NCBI GenBank assembly: GCA_037974335.1
Contig: CM075760.1
Location: forward strand, 67,199,477-67,263,476
Length of the DNA: 64,000 nucleotides
Direction of reading: 5' to 3'
DNA from: Prionace glauca
Taxonomy: Eukaryota > Chordata > Chondrichthyes > Carcharhiniformes > Carcharhinidae
Both the position numbers and the translations under genes were made by a program. Shown in pieces: positions 1 to 10,400 of this stretch. Position 1 is the stretch's first letter. Each line of letters starts with the position of its first letter. Under the pieces are notes generated by a model. The model was not told the origin of the DNA and did not search any database. It saw only the letters and a program-made list of their open reading frames with translations.

Positions 1-3000
1 GTGTCTCTCTCTCTGTATCTGTGTGTGTGTCTCTCTCTCTGTATCTGTGTGTGTCTCTCTCTCTGTATCTGTGTGTGTCTCTCTCTCTGTATCTCTCTCT
101 CTCTCTGTATCTGTGTGTCTCTCTCTCTCTGTATCTGTGTGTGTCTCTCTCTCTGTATCTGTCTCTCTCTCTCTCTGTATATGTGTGTCTCACTCTCTCT
201 CTGTATCTGTGTGTGTCTCTCTCTGTATCTGTGTGTGTCTCTCTCTCTGTATCTGTATCTCTCTCTCTGTATCTGTGTGTGTGTCTCTCTCTGTATCTGT
301 ACCTGTCTCTCTCTCTGTATCTGTGTGTGTCTCTCTCTCTCTGTATCTGTGTATCTCTCTCTCTCTGTATCTGTGTGTGTCTCTCTCTCTGTATCTGTAT
401 CTCTCTGTCTCTGTATCTTTATGTGCCTCTCTCTCTCTGTATCTGTGTATGTCTCACTCTCTCTGTATCTGTGTGTGTGTCTCTCTCTGTATCTGTCTCT
501 CTCTCTCTCTGTATCTGTGTGTCTCTCTCTCTCTCTCTCTATCTGTGTGTCTCTCTCTCTGTATCTGTGTGTCTCTCTCTCTGTATCTGCGTGTGTCTCT
601 CTCTGTATCTGTGTTTCTCTCTCTCTCTCTCTATATCTGTGTCTCTCTCTCTCTGTATCTCTCTGTGTCTCTCTCTCTCTGTATCTGTGTCTCTCTCTCT
701 CTCTGTGTATCTGTGTGTGTCTCTCTCTGTATCTGTGTGTGTCTCTTTCTCTGTATCTGTACCTCTCTCTCTCTGTATCTGTGTGTGTTTCTCTCTCTGT
801 ACCTGTATCTCTCTCTCTCTCTGTATCTGTGTGTGTGTGTCTCTCGGTATCTGTATCTCTCTCTCTCTCTGTATCTGTCTGTGCCTCTCGCTCTCTGTAT
901 CTGTATCTCTCTCTCTCTCTGTATCTGTGTGTGCCTCGCTCTCTCTCTGTATCTGTCTCTCTCTCTGTTTCTGTGTGTGTCTCTCTCTGAATCTGTATCT
1001 CTCTCTCTCTCTGTATCTGTGTCTCTCTCTGTCTCTGTATCTGTCTCTCTCTCTCTCTCTCTCTGTATCTGTCTCTCTCTCTGTTTCTCTCTCTCTGTAC
1101 CTGTGTCACTCTCTCTCTCTCTCTCTGTATCTGTGTCACTCTCTCTCTGTATCTACGTGTCTCTGTTTCTCTTGTATCTGTGTGTGTCTCTCTCTTTCTG
1201 TAACTGTGTGTCTCTCTTTCTCTGTATCTGTGTGTTTTTTCTCTCTCTCTTTCTGTATCTGTATCTCTCTTGCTCTCTCTCTCTCTGTATCTCTGTGTGT
1301 CTCTCTCTCTCTCTCTGTATCTGTGTATGTCTCTCTCTGTGTATCTGTGTGTCTTTCTCTCTCTGTGTATCTGTGTGTGTCTCTCTCTCTGTATCAGTGT
1401 GTCTCTCTCACTTTCTTTCTGTATCTGTATCTCTCTTGCTCTCTCTCTCTCTCTGTATCTCTGTGTGTGTCTCTCTCTCTCTCTGTATCTGTGTGTGTCT
1501 CTCTCTGTGTATCTGTGTGTCTTTCTCTCTCTGTGAATCTGTGTGTGTCTCTCTCTCTGTATCAGTGTGTCTCTCTCACTTTCTTTCTGTATCTGTATCT
1601 CTCTGGCTCTCTCTCTCTGTATCTGTGTGTGTGTCTCTCTCTCTGTATCTTTGTGTCTCTCTCTCTCTCTGTATCTGTGTCTCTCTCTCTATCTGTATCT
1701 CACTCTCTCTCTGTATCTGTGTCTGTGTCTCTCTCTCTGTATCTGTGTGTGTCTCTCTTTCTGTATCTGTATCTCTCTCTCTCTGTATCTGTGTGAGTGT
1801 CTTTCTCGGTATCTGTATCTCTCTCTATCTCTGTATCTGTGTGTGTGTGTCTCTCTGTATCTGTATCTCTCTGTCTCTGTATCTTTATGTGCCTCTCTCT
1901 CTCTGTATCTGTGTATGTCTCTCTCTCTCTGTATCTGTGTGTGTGTCTCTCTCTGTATCTGTCTCTCTCTCTCTCTGTATCTGTGTCTCTCTCTCTCTCT
2001 CTCTCTGTATCTGTGTGTCTCTCTCTCTGTATCTGTGTGTCTCTCTCTCTGTATCTGTGTGTGTCTCTCTCTCTGTATCTGTGTTTCTCTCTCTCTCTCT
2101 CTGTATCTGTGTCTCTCTCTCTCTGTATCTCTGTGTGTCTCTCTCTCTCTGTATCTGTGTCTCTCTCTCTCTCTCTGTGTATCTGTGTGTGTCTCTCTCT
2201 GTATCTGTGTGTGTCTCTCTCTCTGTATCTGTGTGTCTCTCTCTCTCTGTATCTGTCTCTCTCTCTCTCTCTGTATCTGTGTGTCTCTCTCTCTGTATCT
2301 GTGTGTGTCTCTCTCTCTGTATCTGTCTCTCTCTCTCTCTCTATCTGTGTGTCTCACTCTCTCTCTGTATCTGTGTGTGTCTCTCTCTCTGTATCTGTGT
2401 ATGTCTCTCTCTCTCTGTATCTGTGTGTATGTCTCTCTCTGTATCTGTCTGTCTCTCTCTCTCTGTATCTGTGTCTCTCTCTCTCTCTCTGTATCTGTGT
2501 GTCTCTCACTCTGTATCTGTGTGTCTGTTTCTCTGTATCTGTGTGTGTCTCTCTCTCTGTATCTGTGTTTCTCTCTCTCTCTCTGTATCTGTCTCTCTCT
2601 CTCTCTCTGTATCTGTGTGTTTTCTCTCTCTCTCTTTCTGTATCTGTATCTCTCTTGCTCTATCTCTCTCTGTATCTCTGTGTGTCTCTCTCTCTCTGTA
2701 TCTGTGTGTCTCTCTCTCTCTCTGTATCTGTGTGTGTCTCTCTCTGTTTATCTGTGTGTGTCTTTCTCTCTCTGTATCTGTGTGTCTCTGTCTCTCTGTA
2801 TATCTGTGTGTGTGTCTCTCTCTCTGTATCAGTTTGTCTCTCTCACTTTCTTTCTGTATCTGTATCTCTCTGGCTCTCTCTCTCTCTGTATCTGTGTGTG
2901 AGTCTCTCTCTCTGTATCTGTGTCCCTCTCTCTCTCTCTGTAACTGTGTGTGTGTCTCTCTCTCTGTATCTGTGTATGTCTCTCTCTCTGTATCTGTATG

Positions 3001-4439
3001 TCTCTCTCTCTCTGTATCTGTCTCTCTCTCCCTCTGTATCTGTGACTCTCTCTCTCTGTATCTGTGTGTGTCTCTCTCTCTGTATCTGTCTCTCTCTCTC
3101 TCTGTATCTGTCTCTCTCTCTCTCTCTCTGTATCTGTGTGTCTCTCTCTCTGTATCTGTGTGTCTGCTTCTCTGTATCTGTGTGTGTCTCTCTCTCTGTA
3201 TCTGTGTTTCTCTCTCTCTCTCTGTATCTGTCTCTCTCTCTCTCTGTATCTGTGTATTTTCTCTCTCTCTCTTTCTGTATCTGTATCTCTCTTGCTCTCT
3301 CTCTCTCTGTATCTCTGTGTGTCTCTCTCTCTGTATCTGTGTATGTCTCTCTCTCTCTGTATCTGTGTGTGTCTCTCTCTCTGTATCTGTCTCTCTCTCT
3401 CTCTCTGTATCTGTCTCTCTCTCTCTCTCTCTCTGTATCTGTGTGTCTCTCTCTCTGTATCTGTGTGTCTGTTTCTCTGTATCTGTGTTTCTCTCTCTCT
3501 CTCTGTATCTGTCTCTCTCTCTCTCTGTATCTGTGTGTTTTCTCTCTCTCTCTTTCTGTATCTGTATTTCTCTTGCTCTCTCTCTCTCTCTGTATCTCTG
3601 TGTGTCTCTCTCTCTCTGTATCTGTGTGTCTCTCTCTTTCTGTATCTGTGTGTGTCTCTCTCTGTGTATCTGTGTGTGTCTTTCTCTCTCTGTATCTGTG
3701 TGTCTCTGTGTATCTGTGTGTGTCTCTCTCTCTATATCAGTGCGTCTCTCTCACTTTCTTTCTGTATCTGTATCTCTCTGGCTCTCTCTCTCTCTGTATC
3801 TGTGTGTGTGTGTGTCTCTCTCTGTGTCTGCGTCTCTCTCTCTCTCTCTTTATCTGTGTATGTCTCTCTCTCTCTGTATCTGTGTGTGTCTCTCTCTGTA
3901 TCTCTCTCTCTCTCTCTGTATCTGTGTGTCTCTCTCTCTGTATCTGTGTGTCTGTTTCTCTGTATCTGTGTGTGTCTCTCTCTCTGTATCTATGTTTCTC
4001 TCTCTGTATCTGTGTCTCTCTCTCTCTCTGTATCTGTCCCTCTCTCGCTCTCTCTCTGTATCTGTGTGTGTCTCTCTCTCTCTGTATCTGTGTGTGTCTC
4101 TCTCTCTGTATCTGTGTGTCTCTCTCTCTCTCTGTATCTGTCTCTCTCTCTCTCTGTATCTGTCTCTCTCTCTCTCTCTCTCTGTATCTGTGTGTCTCTC
4201 TCTCTGTATCTGTGTGTGTCTCTCTCTCTGTATCTGTCTCTCTCTCTCTGTATCTGTCTCTCCCTCTCTCTCTCTCTGTATCAGTGTGTCTCTCTCTCTG
4301 TATCTGTGTGTGTCTCTCTCTCCGTATCTGTCTCTCTCTCTCTCTGTATCTGTGTGTCTCACTCTCTCTCTGGATCTGTGTGTGTCTCGCTCTCTGTATC
4401 TGTGTGTCTCTCTCTCTCTGTATCTGTGTGTCTCTGTAT
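1..4439. repeat. CT/TG-rich tandem array A (end of a macrosatellite unit cut by the window edge)
   Basis: Low-complexity tandem array of ~20-26-bp units, each a GTATCTG core, a short GT run and a CT run. The + strand is almost wholly C, T and G; A occurs mainly in GTATC. Variant units (for example GTATCAG followed by CACTTTCTTTCTG) recur and mark a higher-order pattern. It matches the end of array C (about 42.3-46.7 kb) at an offset of about 42.0-42.3 kb, so it is the end of a preceding unit. Long open frames here are artefacts of stop-codon-poor composition. Confidence 0.95.
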
Positions 4440-5088
4440 TCCAAAATTGCCCCTTAATGTCCCAAGTTATGAAGGTTGGGGGGATTGTCCATGCTAAATG
4501 ACCCCAGAGATGGAGAGACAGGGATACAGGGGAACCCGAAACGCTACAGAAACAGGAGAAAGGTTTGAAAATGGAGGAATGTTTCTTATCCATCTATAAA
4601 AATAACCCACTCTGACAGCAGTTCCATTTCACACTCTCTGCTCAGTCCTGTGTTGGGGGGGGTTTAGTGTGGGATCAGTGTTTGCTTTTCTCAAACCGCA
4701 GTGAGATTCCCAACAAGGACAAGAGGTTTCAGTGTTTAAAAATGTAAAGATTACAACATCAAAGCAGACAGAGAGTGATGAGACCTCACACCTTCAATGT
4801 AGTGATTCCCCCAATCTTTCCTTTTGTATATTGCTACCTTCCTCTGTCTGAAGTATTGGAGACGTAGACATTACTGAAACAATTCAATCTCTCGGGACAA
4901 TCCCTGTAAACAGCTTCTGGAAACAAATTGACACTTTAATCACCCAAAAAGCTGAATCTCTATTCAAACATCTCCCTCCGCATATCCTTGTAAATGTAAA
5001 GATAATTCCCATTTCCCCAAAGCAGGAAGATATGGAATGGAATCGCCTGAACCTCTCTATCAAAGATAGAAAGTTTATTTTCTATAAA
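4440..5088. repeat. Non-repetitive spacer block of the macrosatellite, copy 1
   Basis: About 650 bp of normal-complexity DNA, present three times in the window (also 31351-32000 and 46740-47390) at about 99% identity by eye. The first ~60 bp (from CCAAAATTGCCCCTTAATG) resembles a tail fragment of a shark interspersed repeat. The rest contains a G homopolymer that varies in length between copies. No conserved reading frame, splice signal or RNA gene was recognised. It gives the sharpest register for aligning units. Confidence 0.85.
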
Positions 5089-5356
5089 GTTTATTTATTA
5101 GTGTCACAAGTAGGTTCACATTAACACTGGAATAAAGTTACTGTGAAAATCCCCCAGTCCCCACACTCCGGCACCTGTTCGGGTTACACTGAGGGAGAAT
5201 TTAGCACAGTCAATACACCCTAACCAGCACATCTTTCAGATTGTGGGAGGAAACCGGAACACCCGGAGGAAACCCACCCAGACACGGGGAGAACATACAG
5301 ACTCCACACAGACAGTGACCCAAGCTGGGAATCGAACCCAGGTCCCTGGAGCTGTG
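5089..5356 (-). mobile_element. tRNA-derived SINE, 5'-truncated, macrosatellite copy 1
   Basis: Read on the - strand it has a pol III B box (GGTTCGATTCC), a body with TTTCCTCC and CCCTCAGTGTAACCCGAACA, and a 3' tail GACACTAATAAATAAA. This is the layout of elasmobranch tRNA-derived SINEs (HE1-like; family name not verified). The A-box half of the tRNA head is missing. It is carried in every macrosatellite unit at the same place, so it inserted before the unit was amplified. Confidence 0.8.
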
Positions 5357-5360
5357 TACA

Positions 5361-5387
5361 CAAGAACATAAGAAATAGGAGCAGGAG
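5361..5387 (-). mobile_element. LINE 3'-tail remnant, copy 1
   Basis: Antisense tail (CAAGAACATAAGAAATAGGA) of a shark LINE whose body is also seen at 61818-62240. In copies 1 and 3 it stops after 27 bp, whereas copy 2 keeps a further ~17 bp, so copies 1 and 3 share the shorter state. Confidence 0.6.
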
Positions 5388-6383
5388 AAACACACACACA
5401 CAAAGAGAGAAACACACACACACAAGGAGAGAAACACACACACACAAAGAGAGAAACACAGACGCACAAAGAGAGAAACACACACACACACTCACAGACA
5501 CATACAAAGAGAGAAACACACACACACAAAGAGAGAAACACACACACCCAAAGAGAGAAACACACACACACAAAGAGAGAAACATACACGCACAAAGAGA
5601 GAAAAAACACACACACACACAAAGAGAGAAACACACACACAGACACTCACAAACACATACAAAGAGAGAAACACAGATAAATACAAAGAAAGAAACACAC
5701 ACACACACGCACAAAGACAGAAAGACACACACAGAGCAACACACACACAAGGAAATACAAACACAGATAAAGAGAGAAACACACACACCCAAAGAGAGAA
5801 ACACACACGCATAAAGAGAGAAAAAACACACACACACAAGAGAGAATAACACACACAGAGCAACACACACACAAAGAGAGAAACACACACACACACAAAG
5901 AGAGAAGAGCGCACACACACACGGAGAAATACACACTCAAAGAGAGAAACACACACACAGAAACACTCACACACACAAAGAGAAAAACACACAAACATAA
6001 AGAGAGAGACACACACACATACAGACAGAGAAACACACACACACACACAAGGAGAGAAGCACAAACACACACAGAAAAACACACACCACAAAGAGAGAAA
6101 CACACACACAAACAGAGCGAGAGAAAGAGAAACACATGCACACACACACACACACAGAAATACAAACACACACACAGAAACACAACAAAGAGAGAAACAC
6201 ACACACAAAGACACACAGGAACACACTCATATACAAAGAGAGAAACACACACACAGAGAAACATAGAGAAACACACACACCAAGAAACACGCACACGTAC
6301 ACTGAAACACACACACATACACAGAAATACACACACACAAAACACACGCACTTAAAGAGGGAAACACACACACACACACACAC
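5388..6383. repeat. CA/GAGA-rich array, copy 1 (left inverted arm)
   Basis: Degenerate tandem units of CACACACACA, AAAGAGAGAAA and variants, about 20-24 bp each. The reverse complement has the same motif type as the TG/TTTCTC array at 6913-7470, so the two arms form a large imperfect inverted repeat around the CR1 pair. The only open frames are compositional. Confidence 0.9.
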
Positions 6384-6714
6384 GTCAATACCTTGTATCA
6401 AAGGTAGGGGAGTCTAAAACTAGAGGGGATAGGTTTAAGGTGAGAGGGGAGAGATACAAAAGTGTCCAGAGGGACAATTTTTCCACACAGAGGGTGGTGA
6501 GTGTCTGGAACAAGCTGCCAGAGGTAATAGTAGAGAGGGATACAATCTTGTCTTCTAAAAAATATCGAGACAGTTCCATGGGTGCGATGGGTACAGAGGG
6601 ATATGGGCCAAATGTGGGCCATTGGGATTAGCTTAGGAGTTAAAAAAGGGGCAGCATGGTCAAGTGGGGCCGAAGGGCCTGTTTCCATGCTGTAAACCTC
6701 TGTGACTTTATGAC
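6384..6714 (+). mobile_element. CR1-type LINE 3' end (ORF2 C-terminus and 3' UTR), copy 1
   Basis: Frame 6440-6631 translates to a CR1 ORF2 C-terminus (RGERYKSV, NFSTQRVVSVWNKLP, EGYGPNVGHWD then stop). A short 3' UTR follows, with GGGCCGAAGGGCCTGTTTCC and the terminal tail TGTGACTTTATGAC, the CR1-style end. It is 5'-truncated. The tail directly meets an opposite-strand CR1 piece. Confidence 0.85.
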
Positions 6715-6912
6715 TTACCCTCTCGCTCCCTCTGGTCTCTCTGCCTTCTCTCCTCACCACATTTCTCTATCCTGTCTCTCACCAAACCAAACAACATCCT
6801 TGTAAATCTCCTCTGTACCCTCTCAATAGCTTCTACATCTTTCCTATAGTGAGGCGACCAGAACTGCGCACAATACTCTAAATGAGGCCTGACAAGGGTC
6901 TTATAAAGTTGC
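6715..6912 (-). mobile_element. CR1-type LINE internal fragment, inverted, copy 1
   Basis: The - strand translates to the region just after the reverse transcriptase core: LYKTLVRPHLEYCAQFWSPH, then RKDVEAIERVQRRFTRML. Similarity fades after about 6760, towards the junction with the + strand CR1 tail. It has neither 5' nor 3' end. Because the inverted piece lies beyond the 3' tail of its neighbour, a simple twin-priming inversion does not explain the order. Confidence 0.8.
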
Positions 6913-7470
6913 TCTGTGTATGTGTGTGTTTCTCGCTCTGTGTGTGTTCTCGCTTTGTGTGTGTGTTTCTCTTTTTTTGTTTGTGTGTTTTTCTCTTTGG
7001 GTGTTTGTGTGTTTTTCTCTTTGTGACTGTGTGTGTTTCTGTGTGTGTATGTGTGTGTGTGTGTGTGGGTTGCTCTGTGCGTGTATGTGTTTCTCACTCT
7101 GTGTATGATTCTCACTTTGTGTGTGTATGTTTCTCTCTTTGTGTTTGTGTGTTTCTCTCTTTGGGTGTGTGTGTTTCTCTCTTTGGGTGTGTGTGTTTCT
7201 CTCTTCATGTATGTGTGTGTTTCTGTGTGTGTGTTTCTCTCTTTGCGTGTGTGTGTGTTTCTCTCTTTGCGTGTGTGTGTTTCGCTCTTTGTGACTGTAT
7301 GTGTTTCTGTGTGTGTGTGCGTGTGTTGCTCTGCACATTTGTGTGTTTCTCTCTTTGTGTGTGCGTGTGTTTCTCTCTTTGTGTGTGTGTTTTTGTCTTT
7401 GTGTGTGTGTTTCTGTGTGTGTGTGTGTGTTTCTGTGTGTATGAGTGTTTATCTCTTTGTGTGTGTGTGT
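6913..7470. repeat. TG/TTTCTC-rich array, copy 1 (right inverted arm)
   Basis: Units of TGTGTGTGTG and TTTCTCTCTTT, the reverse-complement type of the 5388-6383 array. Towards 7470 it grades into the CT/TG array, as TTTCTCTCTTT gives way to CTCTCTCTGTATCTG. Confidence 0.9.
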
Positions 7471-10400
7471 GTCTCTCTCTGTCTCTCATTCTGCTTCTCT
7501 CTCTCTGTGTCTCTGTATCTGCGAGTGTGTGTGTGTCTCTCTCTGCGTCTCTGTGTGTGCCTCACAGTATCTGTGTGTGTGTCTCTCTCTCACTCTATCT
7601 GTATGTCTCTCTGTCTGTATCTGTTGTGTCTATCTCTCGCTGCATCTGTGTGTGTGTGTCTCTGTATCTCTCTATCCCTCTCTCTCTGTATCTGTGTGTC
7701 TCTGTCTCTCTGTATCTGTGTGTGTCTCTCTCTGTATCTGTGTCTGTCTCTCTCTTTGTATCTGTGTGTCTCTCACTCTATCTGTATGTCTCCATCTCTC
7801 TGTATCTGTCTCTGTCTCTTTCTTTCTCTCTGTCTCTCCCTGTCTCTCTCTCTCTCTGTCTGTCTTTCTCTGTCTGTCTATGTATGACACTCTCTCTCTG
7901 CATCTCTCTCTTTCACTCTCTGTGTCTCACTCTGTCTCTTTCTCTCTCTCTGGGTGGGTATCTCTCTGTCTCTGTGTGTGTGTGTGTGTGTGTGTGTCTC
8001 TCTGTCTCTCCGTTTATCTGTTTCTCTCTCTGTATCTGCGTCTCTCTATCTCTCTCTGCCTGTCTGTCTCTCTCTCTCTATCGGTGTCACTCTGTCTGTA
8101 TCTGTCTCTCCCCCTTTCACTCTGTATCTGTGCATCTCTCTCTCTCTCTATCTGTATCTGTCTCACTCTCAGCATCTGTCTCTCTCTCTCTTTGTGTGTG
8201 TCTCTTCCTGTGTGTGTCTCTCTCTCTGTATCTGTGTGTGTCTCTCTCTCTGTAACTGTGTGTGTCTCTCTCCCTCTCTGTATCTGTGTGTGTCTCTCTC
8301 TCTGTATCTGTGTGTGTCTCTCTCTCTGTAACTGTGTGTGTCTCTCTCACTCTGTCTGTCTGTCTTTCTCTGTATCTGTATTGTCTCTCTCTCTCTCTCT
8401 GTATCTGTCTGTGTCTCTCTCTCTGTATCTGTCTCTCTCTCTCTCTCTGTATCTGTCCGTCTCTCTCTCTCTGTATCTGTCTGTGTCTCTCTCTCTGTAT
8501 CTGTCTCTCTCTCTGTATCTGTCCGTCTCTCTCTCTCTGTATCTGTCTGTGTCTCTCTCTCTGTATCTGTCTGTCTCTCTCTCTCTCTGTATCCGTGTCT
8601 GTGTCTCTCTCCCACTCTGTTGTGTGTGTCTCTCTCTCTGTATCCTTGTTTTTGTCTCTCTCTTTGTCAGTCTGTATCTGTGTCTGTCTGTATCTGTGTG
8701 TTTCTTTATATATGTGTCCCTCTCTGTGTTTTTTCTGTCTCTCTGTACCTGTTTGTCTCTGTCTCTGTATCGCTGTGTCTCTGTATCTGTGTGTCCCTCT
8801 CTGTATTTCCCTGAGTCTCTCTGATTCCACGTCTGTGTGTCTGTCACTGTATTTCTCCCTGTGTTGTCTCTCTCTGTGTATCTGTGTGTGTCTTTCTCTC
8901 TCTGTATCTGTGTGTGTCTCTCTCTCTGTGTATCTGTGTGTGTCTCTCTCTCTGTATCAGTGAGTCTCTCTCACTCTCTTTCTGTATCTGTATCTCTCTG
9001 GCTCTCTCTCTCTCTGTATCTGTGTGTGTCTCTCTCTCTCTGTATCTGTGTCTCTCTCTCTCTCTCTGTATCTGTGTGTGTCTCTCTCTCTCTCTGTATC
9101 TGTGTATGTCTCCCTCTCTCTGTATCTGTGTGTGTCTCTCTCTCTGTATCTGTCTCTCTCTCTGTATCTGTGTGTGTCTCTCTCTCTCTGTATCTGTGTG
9201 TCTATCTCTCTGTATCTGTGTGTCTGTTTCTCTGTATCTGTGTGTGTGTCTCTCTCTGTATCTGTGTTTCTCTCTCTCTCTCTGTATCTGTGTCTCTCTC
9301 TCTCTCTGTATCTGTGTCTCTCTCTCTCTCTCTCTGTATCTGTGTGTGTCTCTCTCTCTCTGTATCTGTGTGTGTGTCTCTCTCTCTGTATCTGTGTGTG
9401 TCTCTCTCTCTGTAGCTGTGTGTGTGTCTCTCTCTGTATCTCTCTCTCTCTCTGTATCTGTGTGTCTCTCTCTCTCTGTATCTCTGTGTCTCTCTCTCTG
9501 TATCTGTGTGTCTGTTTCTCTGTATCTGTGTGTGTGTCTCTCTCTGTATCTGTGTTTCTCTCTCTCTCTCTGTATCTGTGTCTCTCTCTCTCTCTGTATC
9601 TGTGTCTCTCTCTCTCTCTCTCTGTATCTGTGTGTGTCTCTCTCTCTCTGTATCTGTGTGTGTGTCTCTCTCTCTGTATCTGTGTGTGTCTCTCTCTCTG
9701 TAGCTGTGTGTGTGTCTCTCTCTGTATCTCTCTCTCTCTCTGTATCTGTGTGTGTCTCTCTCTCTGTATCTGTGTGTGTCTCTCTCTCTGTATCTGTCTC
9801 TCTCTCTCTCTGTATATGTGTGTCTCACTCTCTCTCTGTATCTGTGTGTGTCTCTCTCTGTATCTGTGTGTGTCTCTCCCTCTGTATCTGTATCTCTCAC
9901 TCTGTATCTGTGTGTGTGTCTCTCTCTGTATCTGTATCTGTCTCTCTCTCTGTATCTGTGTGTGTCTCTCTCTCTCTGTATCTGTCTCTCTCTCTATCTG
10001 TATCTCTCTCTCTCTCTGTATCTGTGTGTGTCTCTCTCTCTGTATCTGTCTCTCTCTCTCTGTACCTGTCTCTCTCTCTCTCTCTCTCTCTGTGTATCTG
10101 TGTGTGTCTCTTTCTCTGTATCTGTATCTCTCTCTCTCTGTATCTGTGTGTGTTTCTCTCTCTGTACCTGTATCTCTCTCTCTCTCTGTATCTGTGTGTG
10201 TGTGTCTCTCTGTATCTGTATCTCTCTCTCTCTGTATCTGTCTGTGCCTCTCTCTGTATCTGTGTGTGTCTCTCTCTCTGTATCTGTATCTCTCTCTCTC
10301 TCTGTATCTGTGTGTGTCTCTCTCTCTCTGTATCTGTATCTCTCTTGCTCTCTCTCTCTCTCTGTATCTCTGTGTGTGTCTCTCTCTCTCTGTATCTGTG

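Noticed and set aside
5220-6400. Cys/Val/Phe-rich 'secreted' or membrane-like frames on the - strand
   Set aside because: They translate the CA array; hydrophobic Cys/Val runs come from TGTGTG, and the frames change between units.
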